A stretch of DNA of 36,931 nucleotides from Clostridia bacterium (lineage in GTDB: Bacteria; Bacillota; Clostridia; Saccharofermentanales; Saccharofermentanaceae): NCBI GenBank assembly GCA_016287245.1, contig JAEEWG010000026.1:1-36931 (forward strand). Reading direction: 5' to 3'. This document shows, one piece after another, positions 1 through 7,854 of the stretch. The translations under genes were made by a program, and so were the position numbers. The notes under the pieces are model-generated. The model had not been told where the DNA came from, searched no databases, and saw nothing but the letters and a program-made list of their open reading frames with translations. Each line of letters begins with the position of its first letter. Within the stretch, counting starts at the first letter, position 1.

Positions 1-513
1 AAGGAGGCCAAGACAAGTAACAAGCGTGACATAACGAGAAGGATAGAGAGACTGACAGAAAAGAGAAACAGGAAGATCAAGGACTATCTGCACAAGGCAA
101 GCAGGAAGATCGTGGATCTGGCAGAAGCCTCAGGTGTGGGAGTCATAGTCATCGGCAATAACCATGGATGGAAACAAAATAGCGATATGGGAAACAAAAC
201 AAACCAGAACTTCGTATCCATCCCTTACAAGATGCTGGTCGGCATGATTTCCTACAAGGCAAGACTGGAAGGGATCGAAGTCAGGATCGTCTCTGAGAGC
301 TACACAAGCGGAACGAGTTATCTTGATGGAGAGATCCCGGATGTGGCGTACTATGACAGGAAGCGGAGGATCCGGAGAGGTCTGTTCAGAAGCAACACCG
401 GCATCTGCATTAACGCGGATGTAAATGCAGCGTACCAGATAATCAAGCTGGGAAGCATTCGTGAGGTCCGGATAAAGGAAAGAGAACAGATCACCAAACT
501 GAAAGTAGCCTGA
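1..513 (+). CDS. tnpB: TnpB (IS605 OrfB-type) RNA-guided nuclease, C-terminal part
   Basis: The frame is open from base 1, so the gene starts outside the window; the GTG at 112 is internal. The visible 170 residues carry the end of a TnpB RuvC-like nuclease: a basic helix, then IVIGNNHGWKQ, QNFVSIPYKML, ESYTSGTSYLDGE, and the terminal NADVNAAYQI with the last catalytic Asp. TnpB proteins are encoded by IS200/IS605-type elements and cut DNA guided by an RNA from the element's 3' end. The zinc-finger cysteines usual between YTS and NADVNAA are absent, and the position where many TnpBs have the RuvC-II Glu reads IVIG. This matches a TnpB subgroup I know in Firmicutes and cyanobacteria. No TnpA is visible. 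The family call is secure; activity is unknown. Confidence 0.88.
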   Translation, partial: KEAKTSNKRDITRRIERLTEKRNRKIKDYLHKASRKIVDLAEASGVGVIVIGNNHGWKQNSDMGNKTNQNFVSIPYKMLVGMISYKARLEGIEVRIVSESYTSGTSYLDGEIPDVAYYDRKRRIRRGLFRSNTGICINADVNAAYQIIKLGSIREVRIKEREQITKLKVA

Positions 514-590
514 ATTAGATCAGGTAGAGGCATCAGGCTAGTGCCATTAAAGTGCTGGTATGGTATTCTTTTATCAGCGGTTTATAAATC

Positions 591-606
591 TCAACTACAG
601 AGTTGA
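591..606 (+). repeat. Hairpin at probable right end of the TnpB element
   Basis: TCAACT-ACAG-AGTTGA is a perfect 6-bp stem with a 4-nt loop, 78 bases after the tnpB stop. IS200/IS605 elements carry short subterminal hairpins recognised by TnpA, and their guide RNA lies at this end. The bases from about 450 to 610 would therefore be the place to look for an omega RNA. The assignment is by position and structure only. Confidence 0.35.
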
Positions 607-625
607 AAATAGCCAAATCATATGA

Positions 626-1138
626 TCACACTACTTCATCCTTCAAGTTAAGAGCCAGGATCTCTCTGGTCGGCCAGAATGCGCAGAGATGAAGCCTCGT
701 GACTTTTCCGACCATCGGCTGGAAACACTTAACAAATATCGGGATCGCAGCCTGTACGACCTCTGGTTTATCGATCAGGATCGTCGTATGCGGAGTAAAC
801 CCATACTGCTGCGGAACGCCCATCTGACAGGCTTCCTGAAGCTTGTCCAGTTTCGGATTTCTTTCCGGCGCCGCAAAAAGCACCTGCCCTCCGGCAAACA
901 TGCCCATATGGCTCAGGTGTACTTCCACCTGCGAAAACTCTTCCGCCACTTTCTTGATGTTCTCGACGACCTCATCCTCCATGTCCAGAGGATACGTCGC
1001 AAGACTGATATGGTAGGGAAGGTTCGGCGTCTGCGTTCCGGTAAAGCCCTCTTTCTGAAGTTCTTCGTACCACGCGGACATATTCTTCTGGACGCCTTCA
1101 TCCAGATCCGCCATCAGACATATAAAACTTTCCGCCAT
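626..1138 (-). CDS. 2H phosphoesterase superfamily protein (2'-5' RNA ligase-like)
   Basis: The protein is 170 residues from the chosen ATG at 1138, which follows AGGAAG by a normal distance; an in-frame ATG at 1174 has no such site. Two H-x-[ST]-x motifs, HISL at residues 43-46 and HTTI at 117-120, are the hallmark of 2H phosphoesterases, which open or form 2',3'-cyclic or 2'-5' phosphodiester bonds in RNA or nucleotides. The spacing of about 74 residues is right for the family. It is a soluble, stand-alone gene, convergent with tnpB. The substrate cannot be told from sequence. Confidence 0.8.
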   Translation of the reverse strand: MAESFICLMADLDEGVQKNMSAWYEELQKEGFTGTQTPNLPYHISLATYPLDMEDEVVENIKKVAEEFSQVEVHLSHMGMFAGGQVLFAAPERNPKLDKLQEACQMGVPQQYGFTPHTTILIDKPEVVQAAIPIFVKCFQPMVGKVTRLHLCAFWPTREILALNLKDEVV

Positions 1139-1242
1139 CTTTTCTTCCTGCTTTCTTATTATTCCGCTTTTCAAAAAGCTCTGTTATTCAGAGTATAGTG
1201 CCTCTTTCCGGCATTGTCATTGTCCTGAAAATATAAGCCGGA

Positions 1243-1668
1243 TCAGCCCGGAAGTCCTCCATTGACGATGACATAGATGACGAAGGAGATGATATCGATC
1301 GCGATAAAAATGCCCAGCGCGATCAGCACATATTTGAGGAGCTTTTTCGATTTCTGCTTATTCTGCTCCGTCAAGATCTTCTGGTCGAGCACGTCGCCGA
1401 CCGTCATGTGTGTATCTTCCGGCTTCTCATCCTTCTTCTCTTCCGGCTTTTTCTCGTCTTCTTTTTCCGGCTCGATTCCTTTAAGAAGATAATCCGTGGT
1501 GACCCCGAAGATCCCGCTCATGGCGATGATCTTCTCCGGATCCGGGGACGCCTGCTCGCTCTCCCATTTGGAGACCGCCTGACGGGAAACTCCGATTGCC
1601 TCGGCGAGCTGCTCCTGCGACATGCCTTTGGATTTTCGAAGCGTCAGAATTCTATCTGCAATACTCAT
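1243..1668 (-). CDS. XRE-family regulator with C-terminal membrane segment
   Basis: Residues 3-60 form a typical Cro/CI helix-turn-helix (MSQEQLAEAIGVSRQAVSKWE). A charged Lys/Glu linker follows, then a conserved DQKILTEQN segment and one hydrophobic helix near residues 110-135, so the DNA-binding domain is likely tethered to the inner face of the membrane. Its start overlaps the stop of the CPBP protease gene by 4 bases (ATGA) and follows GAGGT. The tail is strikingly similar to the small protein two genes upstream in the same operon. It probably regulates this operon; the signal is unknown. Confidence 0.82.
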   Translation of the reverse strand: MSIADRILTLRKSKGMSQEQLAEAIGVSRQAVSKWESEQASPDPEKIIAMSGIFGVTTDYLLKGIEPEKEDEKKPEEKKDEKPEDTHMTVGDVLDQKILTEQNKQKSKKLLKYVLIALGIFIAIDIISFVIYVIVNGGLPG

Positions 1669-2522
1669 GCTGTTACCTCTTTTGCCGTGTGATCGCGCTT
1701 CATGGAAAGAAGGATCTCGAAGACGACTGCCAGATATCCGATCAGCGCCACCAGTGATGATTCGATCCCGAACTGCCCTCCTGTGAGAAGCATGGAATCC
1801 GAACGAAGCACATATGTCACGATCGATCCTTCGGCGGGAGCGCTACTGATCGTAAGGCCGCCACCGACTATTATTATATTCCAGATGGCATGGACGATGC
1901 CACTATTCCAGACCGACACCGATTTCACGGCGATCAGAGAGAACATGATGCCCGAAAGTGTTCCGGCTAAGGCGACCAGGAGCATGGAGCTGACCGTAGG
2001 CGATTCGATCTCCATAATATGGATCAGCCCGAAAAGCACTGAGGGAGCAACAACTGCAACCGCCGTATTCCACTTCTTTTTCAGAAGATGCAGCATCACG
2101 CCGCGGAAGATGATCTCTTCCACAAAGGGCGCGGCAATCCCGGTGAAGAAAAGGCCTGCGGTAACCGTCGAGAAGATCCCGGCACCTGTCATGTCAGAAG
2201 AGATGAACTCTCCTTTTACGAAAAGAAGATAAGTAGCGGTGACCGCCAGGGGCAGCATCACGGCCAGCAGAATATACCGTGCCTTGATCGAGATCTTCGG
2301 CATGCCCATCTCTTCCGGACTGCTCTTAAAGATCTTTTTGACCAGGATCTTGACCAGAAACCAGGTGATCGTAAGGTAAAGGATACCCATAACAATGTTA
2401 CAAATGCCCCCGGGAACGCCGATTACGACCAGTCCGCTCGCCAGGAGCCCGGATACTTCCATCGAAAGGATCATCAGGAGAAAAGCGGCGAAAACTCCGC
2501 CGAGTGTTTTCTTCATGCTCAT
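1665..2522 (-). CDS. CPBP family intramembrane glutamic protease
   Basis: This 285-residue multi-spanning membrane protein has the CPBP (CAAX protease and bacteriocin-processing) signature: EEIIFRG with Glu135, Glu136 and Arg140, then FGLIHI and HAIWN for the remaining active-site His/Asn positions. Members cleave within membranes; some act in bacteriocin self-immunity. GGAGGTG sits 7 bases before the ATG. It is the middle gene of a three-gene minus-strand operon with a small membrane protein and a membrane-anchored XRE regulator. The target is unknown. Confidence 0.85.
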   Translation of the reverse strand: MSMKKTLGGVFAAFLLMILSMEVSGLLASGLVVIGVPGGICNIVMGILYLTITWFLVKILVKKIFKSSPEEMGMPKISIKARYILLAVMLPLAVTATYLLFVKGEFISSDMTGAGIFSTVTAGLFFTGIAAPFVEEIIFRGVMLHLLKKKWNTAVAVVAPSVLFGLIHIMEIESPTVSSMLLVALAGTLSGIMFSLIAVKSVSVWNSGIVHAIWNIIIVGGGLTISSAPAEGSIVTYVLRSDSMLLTGGQFGIESSLVALIGYLAVVFEILLSMKRDHTAKEVTA

Positions 2523-2546
2523 ATGCTCACACCTCCAAATCTTCTC

Positions 2547-2744
2547 TTACATCGGCAACCCGATCGTAAGCAGCACAACGATAAAGGAAATCAAGTCGAC
2601 TGCCAGGAGCGCGAGAAATCCGATTAAGGAATACTTACAGAGTCTCTTCACTCTCTTCCCGTTCTTCTCGGTCAGGATCTTCTCATCGATCAGATCCGCC
2701 ATGGTCTTGTGATTGTTGTAATTCATTTTTTCTTCGTAGTTCAT
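2547..2744 (-). CDS. Small membrane protein homologous to the tail of the neighbouring XRE regulator
   Basis: The 65-residue product has a polar N-terminus, the segment MADLIDEKILTEKNGKRVKR and one hydrophobic helix ending GLPM. The last 50 residues align almost position by position with the C-terminal domain of the XRE protein encoded at 1243-1668 (DQKILTEQN..., ...DIISFVIYV...GGLPG). It therefore looks like the membrane half of that regulator without its HTH. GGAGGTG lies 5-6 bases before the ATG at 2744. It is the first gene of the operon. Function is unknown; a regulatory pairing with the XRE protein is plausible. Confidence 0.72.
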   Translation of the reverse strand: MNYEEKMNYNNHKTMADLIDEKILTEKNGKRVKRLCKYSLIGFLALLAVDLISFIVVLLTIGLPM

Positions 2745-2825
2745 ATTGCACCTCCAAGGTTTTTTGATGGTCCCAATGTAGCAGCCGGCACGGTTGCGAC
2801 TCCACCACCTTAGGCTTGAACTTTC

Positions 2826-2844
2826 GCAACCTCAGGTTGCAACC
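2826..2844. promoter_or_regulatory. Palindrome upstream of the CPBP/XRE operon
   Basis: GCAACCT-C-AGGTTGC (2826-2840) is a perfect 7-bp inverted repeat that continues into GGTTGCAACC (2835-2844). It lies about 80 bases upstream of the first gene of the minus-strand operon and between that operon and the divergent flavin reductase. This is a likely operator, possibly for the operon's own XRE protein, but the binder is inferred. Confidence 0.4.
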
Positions 2845-3032
2845 GCTGAAAATACGGCGTTTCCGGTTCCACACGGTGCACATCATTTCCATCATCCCAT
2901 GTCGCGCGTGCAACAATTCCGGCGCCCCGTGACATCTGTCATTTAAATTCATGACGCATCGCACTTCCCCCGCTACCTCATCTTTGAGATAATAAAATCA
3001 CAAGGCAAACATGGAACACGGAGGAACTAAAA

Positions 3033-3713
3033 ATGAAGGTATTGGTATTAAACGGAAGTCCCAAAAAGCAGAGCGACACATTCAGGCTGACAGATGCTTT
3101 TCTCAAAGGATTAAACCGAAACGGCGAACACGAAGTAAATGTCGTCAACGTGATCGAGAAGAACATTGCGCCGTGCAGAGGCTGCTTCGGATGCTGGCAG
3201 CAGAAGAAAGGCCACTGCGTCTTCGAGGACGATCTGAATCCGATCCTCGACATGTACTGCGACGCCGATCTGATCATCTGGAGCTTCCCGCTTTACTGCT
3301 ACGGCATGCCTTCCCATCTAAAAGCACTGCTCGACCGCACCATCCCGCTCGTAAAGATGGATATGGAAATGATGAATGACGGCACCGTCCGCCATAAGGC
3401 CCTGGTCGATTTCTCGAAGATCCACACCCTCGTGATCTGCGGCTGCGGTTTCCCGAACTGGGAAGGAAACTTCGACGCCATGAAGCTCATGTGCAAAAAC
3501 TGCTTCGGCAACCTGAACATGGTCTGCGTTCCCGAGACCCCGATGCTGAACGTCCCCGCCGCGGCTGTTGTCGCCGATCCCCTGCTGGCGCGTTTCGAAA
3601 AAGCCGGTGAAGAGTACTGCGCTTCCATGACCCTTACACCCGAGACCATCGCCGATCTCGAGCGCCCCATGATCTCCGCAGAAGATTACATCAGAAACGT
3701 CAACGGCGGCTGA
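3033..3713 (+). CDS. Flavodoxin-fold NAD(P)H-dependent FMN oxidoreductase
   Basis: The N-terminus MKVLVLNGSPKKQSDT is the FMN phosphate-binding loop of the NADPH-dependent FMN reductase/flavodoxin_2 family. It is followed by a Cys-rich CRGCFGCW loop common in iron-sulfur or multimeric flavoproteins of anaerobes, then WSFPLYCYGMPSHLKALLDR, the typical second flavin loop. The length of 226 is usual. GGAGG precedes the ATG by 8 bases. It is likely a cytosolic quinone, nitro- or disulfide reductase. No partner gene is evident, and the exact substrate is unknown. Confidence 0.82.
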   Translation: MKVLVLNGSPKKQSDTFRLTDAFLKGLNRNGEHEVNVVNVIEKNIAPCRGCFGCWQQKKGHCVFEDDLNPILDMYCDADLIIWSFPLYCYGMPSHLKALLDRTIPLVKMDMEMMNDGTVRHKALVDFSKIHTLVICGCGFPNWEGNFDAMKLMCKNCFGNLNMVCVPETPMLNVPAAAVVADPLLARFEKAGEEYCASMTLTPETIADLERPMISAEDYIRNVNGG

Positions 3714-3735
3714 AGACCGAAGGGAATTGAAACAG

Positions 3736-4227
3736 ATGTGTAGATTAATAATTCTTCGAGGTAATTCCGGCAGCGGAAAAACAACTATCGCAAAAGAACT
3801 GCAGAGAAAATTCGGCAGCAATACTCTTTTGATATCGCAGGATGCAATAAGACGTGAGATGCTTATGGTCAGTGACGGGCCGGATACTCCGGCGATTCCG
3901 ATGCTGAAAGAACTGTTGCAATATGGAAAGACCCATTGCGAAACGGTTATTTTGGAAGGAATAATGGTTGCTGATTGGTATCGGCCCCTGTTTGAACTCG
4001 CCAAGGAGCTTTTCGGGAAGAATATATATGCCTACTATTTTGACATCCCGTTTGAAGAGACTTTAAAGCGGCATAAGACCCGGGCAAAGAGCAGCGAATT
4101 CGGCGAGGAGGCCATGAGGGAATGGTGGGTCGAAAAGGATTATTCCGATGTTCTGGACGAGACCACTATTACGGCGGATAAAGATAAGGATACTATCGTT
4201 CAGGAAATATATGGTTCGATAAAATAG
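3736..4227 (+). CDS. P-loop kinase/AAA_33-type ATPase
   Basis: The start is taken as ATG 3736 because GAAGGGA lies about 10 bases upstream; a TTG at 3727 would be too close. The product begins with a strand and a Walker A motif (GNSGSGKT, residues 9-16), then ISQDAIRREML as in zeta-toxin-like and nucleotide/antibiotic kinases. A Walker B-like VILEG follows, and an Arg-rich lid region (ETLKRHKTRAKSS). About 163 residues is normal for small phosphotransferases of this type. The substrate is not recognisable; it could be a nucleoside, antibiotic or small metabolite. Confidence 0.72.
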   Translation: MCRLIILRGNSGSGKTTIAKELQRKFGSNTLLISQDAIRREMLMVSDGPDTPAIPMLKELLQYGKTHCETVILEGIMVADWYRPLFELAKELFGKNIYAYYFDIPFEETLKRHKTRAKSSEFGEEAMREWWVEKDYSDVLDETTITADKDKDTIVQEIYGSIK

Positions 4228-4243
4228 GATATTTGTTTCAGAG

Positions 4244-4426
4244 ATGAACAAGAAGATGATTAGAAAAATAATAAAGATCGTTGCAACCATACTCAGTATT
4301 GTTTTGATTGCAGCCGGATTGTATAAAGTTCTGGTAAACGGCTCAAACGACTGGGGACTGATAATAGTGGGAGCCTTCTTTTTGATCGCGGTCGGTCCGG
4401 ATGCATATGATAGTATAAAACATTGA
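4244..4426 (+). CDS. Small two-helix membrane protein, unknown
   Basis: A 60-residue protein with a Lys/Ile-rich start, then two predicted membrane helices (around residues 10-30 and 38-52) separated by a short polar loop with NGSNDWG, and a polar tail. No conserved motif is recognised. The ribosome site is weak. It lies 16 bases after the kinase stop and may be co-transcribed with it. Confidence 0.5.
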   Translation: MNKKMIRKIIKIVATILSIVLIAAGLYKVLVNGSNDWGLIIVGAFFLIAVGPDAYDSIKH

Positions 4427-4461
4427 GAAAATGGTATTATAAGCGTGTAACGGGGGCAAAC

Positions 4462-4656
4462 ATGGATATTGATTTAGTCAGTGAAAATGTCGACTGGAGT
4501 CAAGGTGTATGTCCATGGAACAAAGCAGAAAATACCAGAGAACATAAATGCGCAGTAAAAAACACATCCATATCTAAGTATTTTTGCGGGATAAAATACT
4601 TAGATACTGTGCTATGCAGCTATCCGTATGAAAACACAGATGTGTTGACCCAATAA
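4462..4656 (+). CDS. Small Cys/Trp-rich conserved hypothetical protein
   Basis: The product from ATG 4462 is 65 residues. It contains WSQGVCPWNKAENTREHKCA, then SISKYFCGIKYLDTVLCSYP, with five cysteines. I recall similar short proteins in Clostridia of the pattern W-x-x-G-x-C-x-WN...EHKCAVKN-S-I-x-KYF...LDTVLCSYP, so the downstream start is preferred to the TTG at 4423. A GGGGGC site precedes it. The cysteine spacing could hold a metal, but function is unknown. Confidence 0.6.
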   Translation: MDIDLVSENVDWSQGVCPWNKAENTREHKCAVKNTSISKYFCGIKYLDTVLCSYPYENTDVLTQ

Positions 4657-4665
4657 AGAGGTGTT

Positions 4666-4968
4666 ATGATGTTTAAGAAAAAGAAGAAATTTCCGTTTGC
4701 CGATAGTCCGAATACAGCCTGCATAGTTTGCAAGCATATTTTGGATGAGAAAAGACCGATTTTGTATGTTTCTCATGATGAAGAGGACGGGTGTTGGCAG
4801 TTTATGTGTGGAGATGAACATGTCTTTACAGAAGATGCCAGGGTAATTGCTTTAGCTGAGGCTTTTGAACTGGATGCTTCCATCTCACAGGTTGCCGGTA
4901 TGCCATGCGGGTGTTTTGCAGAAAGAGAGTCGGCGGCATCGGATTGGAGAATATTTAGCCGGCAATAG
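4666..4968 (+). CDS. Conserved hypothetical protein (DUF2185-like region)
   Basis: The 100-residue protein follows AGAGGTG and may start at ATG 4666 or 4669. After a Lys-rich start it has CIVCKHILDEKRPILYVSHD, then DGCWQFMCG and AFELDASISQVAGMPCGC, ending with AERES. This pattern (C-x-x-CKH... plus WQF-x-CG) recurs in small proteins of many bacteria that are uncharacterised or assigned to DUF2185-type families. No enzyme motif is visible. It sits in a plus-strand run of unrelated small genes. Confidence 0.6.
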   Translation: MMFKKKKKFPFADSPNTACIVCKHILDEKRPILYVSHDEEDGCWQFMCGDEHVFTEDARVIALAEAFELDASISQVAGMPCGCFAERESAASDWRIFSRQ

Positions 4969-5001
4969 TGGGATCCTACAAATTGCAGTATTGGGGTTAA
5001 T

Positions 5002-5358
5002 ATGGAAAATGAAATAGGATACAGAACATTTCTTCGCTACCTTGAATTGGTTTGGGAAGACGGGCAGGCTGATTATTTGGGTGCACTATTAAGCGGGATG
5101 TCTTTGGCGCAAGATGGTTCACCAATGGATATTGCATATGAAAATGATTGGAAAGAGGCAATTGACCAGTCTTCGACTCCCAACGACGCGTATCAAATTG
5201 GTGTCCGTTTTCTAAAGAACTGGCTGGCCATTGGGTATGAAGACGATATAGGTAAGGTATGCCGCGATATGGAATCAGAAGCGCATCTCGATCTGTGGAA
5301 GAAAGCGGTAAATGAAGTTCAAGAAAACAATGATGACCCATATTTGAGGTTCCAATAA
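5002..5358 (+). CDS. Hypothetical acidic protein, possible immunity-type
   Basis: A 118-residue soluble, acidic protein (MENEIGYRTFLRYLELVWED...) predicted to be mainly helical, with many Trp and Asp/Glu residues. I do not recognise the family. Its size and composition resemble immunity proteins of polymorphic toxin or colicin-type systems, but that is only a resemblance. A weak GGGG site precedes the ATG, and the next gene follows after about 30 bases. Confidence 0.55.
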   Translation: MENEIGYRTFLRYLELVWEDGQADYLGALLSGMSLAQDGSPMDIAYENDWKEAIDQSSTPNDAYQIGVRFLKNWLAIGYEDDIGKVCRDMESEAHLDLWKKAVNEVQENNDDPYLRFQ

Positions 5359-5386
5359 TGATTTGTCCGCCGACGGAGGTTGCTTA

Positions 5387-5779
5387 ATGAGATACATAGC
5401 AAATGAATTTGTCCCTTCTGCATTGTTAGCTTCATTGCGAGAGTCTGTCGGGTGGAATAGAATGGAGAAAGAATTGAGTGATCCAAAATTATCTTCTTTT
5501 TATCATATTGCGGCATATGAAGAAGATAAATTGGTAGGATATATAGATTGTATCTCCAATGGAGTTACCGATGCGTATATTCAAGATCTTATGGTGCATC
5601 CTGAATATCAAGGTCAAGGTGTAGGCTCGGAACTGATGAACAGAATGATTGATTATCTAAAAGCCAATAAGGTTTATATGATATCGGTCGTTTTTGATGA
5701 AAGCCTTAAGCCCTTTTATGAAAGGTTCGGCTTTTATACCATGCTGAGTGGTCAGATGGAGACATACGAAAACGAATAA
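5387..5779 (+). CDS. GNAT family N-acetyltransferase
   Basis: ATG 5387 is chosen because GGAGGT ends 6 bases before it; the upstream TTG at 5363 lacks a site. The 130-residue protein has the GNAT acetyl-CoA loop VHPEYQGQGVGSELMNRMIDYL and the terminal strand/helix FYERFGFYTM. Length and order are those of a minimal GNAT domain that acetylates an amine of a small molecule or protein. The substrate is unknown. Confidence 0.85.
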   Translation: MRYIANEFVPSALLASLRESVGWNRMEKELSDPKLSSFYHIAAYEEDKLVGYIDCISNGVTDAYIQDLMVHPEYQGQGVGSELMNRMIDYLKANKVYMISVVFDESLKPFYERFGFYTMLSGQMETYENE

Positions 5780-5885
5780 ACACTGTTTGTTTGAACATCA
5801 TTATATGTATTGGGAAATAATAGAAAAATACGTGCATGATCAGTTAGATACGCCCAGGCGGAAACTGATGAAATGAGGGAAGCAT

Positions 5886-6551
5886 ATGGGTACTATTTGT
5901 TCTGTTATCGGACATAAATGGAATAACAGCTGTACATGTTCGAGATGTGGTAACACAAGAGATCTAAATCACTCATGGAACGGATGCAGGTGTCGCATCT
6001 GCAATAAGACGCGTGATGAACAGCACAACTGGGATCATTGCCGCTGCACCAAATGCGGCAAAACCCGCGATGAGGATCACTATTTCATATATAAGCCGGT
6101 ATATACGGAAAAAGACGGTGCAAAAAAATCTATGTGTGAAGGGACATGCCGGATCTGTGGGAAGGTAATAGTTATTGAACATGATGATCAGCCGGCTGGT
6201 GGAAAATGCTCTTTCCGCTGCAAGAGATGTAACTACACTCATGAGGATCATGATTTCAAGGAAGTACCCGGCAGATGCGCTGAAGTTTGTTCCGTTTGTG
6301 GCGAAGAACGTGACTATATGAAAATAGCGCTTGATGATTCAGAATCGTTTGAAAAACGCAGATCGGCATTTATGAAACTGGACGCGGCATCCATGATTCC
6401 GGAATCGATACGAACTAACTGCGCAGAAGACAAGCACATCTTAAAGCAGACAAAAGCAACCAGACAACAGTTTCAGGGAGGAACATCCTATACTGAATAT
6501 ATTTGTGTGGCATGTGGTAAAACAATTCGAGAAATGGATTATGGTAATTGA
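5886..6551 (+). CDS. Multi-zinc-ribbon repeat protein
   Basis: The 221-residue protein is built of Cys/His units. Three N-terminal units of about 20 residues share the pattern C-x-C-x-x-C-[GN]-x-TRD-x-x-H (CTCSRCGNTRD, CRCRICNKTRD, CRCTKCGKTRD). More divergent CxxC pairs follow (CRICGK, CKRCNYTHEDH, CSVCGEERD), and a final CVACGK. These are likely zinc knuckles arranged in tandem. No catalytic domain is seen. A GAGGGA site precedes the ATG. The role is unknown; binding of nucleic acid or protein is a guess from the zinc-finger architecture. Confidence 0.65.
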   Translation: MGTICSVIGHKWNNSCTCSRCGNTRDLNHSWNGCRCRICNKTRDEQHNWDHCRCTKCGKTRDEDHYFIYKPVYTEKDGAKKSMCEGTCRICGKVIVIEHDDQPAGGKCSFRCKRCNYTHEDHDFKEVPGRCAEVCSVCGEERDYMKIALDDSESFEKRRSAFMKLDAASMIPESIRTNCAEDKHILKQTKATRQQFQGGTSYTEYICVACGKTIREMDYGN

Positions 6552-6612
6552 TACATATTATCGAGGCATGAAGGTGAACTGTAAACTTCAGATAAAAGGA
6601 CGAAAAGATATT

Positions 6613-6951
6613 ATGAGTTTTCCGGAATTTATGTTTAGGGAAGAGAATATAATCCCAGCTTCACAACAGAATACACCTGATATCGAAGGCTATTATTATA
6701 CGGCTAACGATGGAAGCCAGATGGCTTTTTGGATATATAAAGCTGACAGGGTTTCCAAGGAGCATTCTCACGACTATGATGAGTATATGCTCGTTGTTGA
6801 GGGGGAATACATTGTTACCATAAATGGTGCAGAGCATATTCTTCATGCAGGAGATGAGCTTTTTATCCCGAAAGGAAGCATACAGGGCGGAAGAGTTAAA
6901 GCCGGAACACGGTCGATCCATGCTTTTGGCGGGCAACGTGTAAGGCCATAG
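6613..6951 (+). CDS. Cupin domain protein
   Basis: The open frame extends upstream to 6505, where it overlaps the previous gene, but the cupin itself starts at MSFPEFMF (ATG 6613, preceded by AAGGA). The 112 residues contain cupin motif 1 (HSHDYDEYMLVVEGEY) and motif 2 (AGDELFIPKGS), a metal-binding beta-barrel. Small single cupins act as isomerases, dioxygenases or sugar/ligand-binding proteins. An alternative ATG at 6568 would add 15 residues. The substrate cannot be predicted. Confidence 0.78.
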   Translation: MSFPEFMFREENIIPASQQNTPDIEGYYYTANDGSQMAFWIYKADRVSKEHSHDYDEYMLVVEGEYIVTINGAEHILHAGDELFIPKGSIQGGRVKAGTRSIHAFGGQRVRP

Positions 6952-6981
6952 TGACGAATGATTAAGAGCAAAGGATTCTAA

Positions 6982-7176
6982 ATGGATAACACCTTTGAAA
7001 AAGAAAGAAACAGCGAAAACATAAGTTGTTGGACTCACTTTTATATTAGAAGTGTTGGAGATTATTCTTCTGAAAAAGGATATGTCAGCAAAAAAGAGGA
7101 CACTTTCGATCCCGAGGGCAATCTGATAGAGATCGGTTCCTGGAATAAACCGTATGAGGAGAAAGATCTGAAATGA
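6982..7176 (+). CDS. Small hypothetical protein coupled to the methyltransferase
   Basis: A 64-residue polar protein with AAAGGA at a normal distance from its ATG. It contains CWTHFYIRSVGDYSSEKGY and FDPEGNLIEIGSW, a pattern suggestive of a small beta-rich fold, but no family is recognised. Its stop overlaps the start of the methyltransferase gene by 4 bases (ATGA), so the two are probably translated together and may act together. Confidence 0.6.
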   Translation: MDNTFEKERNSENISCWTHFYIRSVGDYSSEKGYVSKKEDTFDPEGNLIEIGSWNKPYEEKDLK

Positions 7177-7811
7177 GCATTTTTGATGACGTAAATAAAT
7201 GGGAGAAAGAGGAAGGTGCAAGCATCTTCTCTTCGATCCTCCATGTGAGTGATCCGGTTATCCTTGATTACGGATGCGGTGCAGGGAACTATTCTTTTGC
7301 AGCGGCATATGCTTTCGATCAGAAATGCAAAGTGTATGCAGTGGATATCAACAAGCAGTGTTTGGATTACATAAGCGGGAAAGCAAAGGACGAGAAGATC
7401 GATTGCATTATTCCTGTTGTGGGCAGAGATGACTACCGTCAGGATTTTGATAATGGCTTTTTTGATCTCGTTATCTATGCGGATATGTTTCACGGAGAAG
7501 AGAAAACATATAACGGGCTTCACCGTTTTGTGATGATAGAAGAAGCAAAAAGAACGCTGAAGGAAGGCGGCATTCTTGCAGTTCTTCCTTTCCATCTGTC
7601 GAATTTCCGGGACAAGGATAAAAAGAAATGCAAGTACACATACAAGAAGCTGATAGACGAAATCAGCGGATACGGTTTTAAATACATCGAAAAGGATCTA
7701 CAGGGGATCCATTTTGAGAAAGTATACAGCCCGTATTACCAGCAAAAGGGCGGGGTCACATTCGACGGTCTTGAACGCGGCAAGTTACTTGTGTTTGAGA
7801 AATACGAGTAA
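7173..7811 (+). CDS. Class I SAM-dependent methyltransferase
   Basis: The 212-residue protein carries the SAM-binding motif I (ILDYGCGAGNYSF), motif II with the ribose-binding acid (VYAVDINKQCLDYI), and the later strand FDLVIYADMFHG followed by AKRTLKEGGILAVLPF. This is the Rossmann-like methyltransferase_11/25 layout. It begins inside the stop of the preceding 64-residue gene. The substrate is unknown; the His at the end of motif IV is as in arsenite- or ubiquinone-type small-molecule methyltransferases, but this is not decisive. Confidence 0.85.
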   Translation: MSIFDDVNKWEKEEGASIFSSILHVSDPVILDYGCGAGNYSFAAAYAFDQKCKVYAVDINKQCLDYISGKAKDEKIDCIIPVVGRDDYRQDFDNGFFDLVIYADMFHGEEKTYNGLHRFVMIEEAKRTLKEGGILAVLPFHLSNFRDKDKKKCKYTYKKLIDEISGYGFKYIEKDLQGIHFEKVYSPYYQQKGGVTFDGLERGKLLVFEKYE

Positions 7812-7854
7812 GGAGTGTGCTTGTACGATATACTGCAATTAGTTGGGTGATATT

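Noticed and set aside
2088..2627. 179-codon plus-strand frame opposite the CPBP protease
   Set aside because: It is antisense to a well-supported protease gene and has a His/Gln/Lys-rich composition typical of a shadow frame.
2683..2964. 93-codon minus-strand frame upstream of the small membrane gene
   Set aside because: It overlaps the real 65-codon gene in another phase, covers the operator palindrome, and has no ribosome site or familiar composition.
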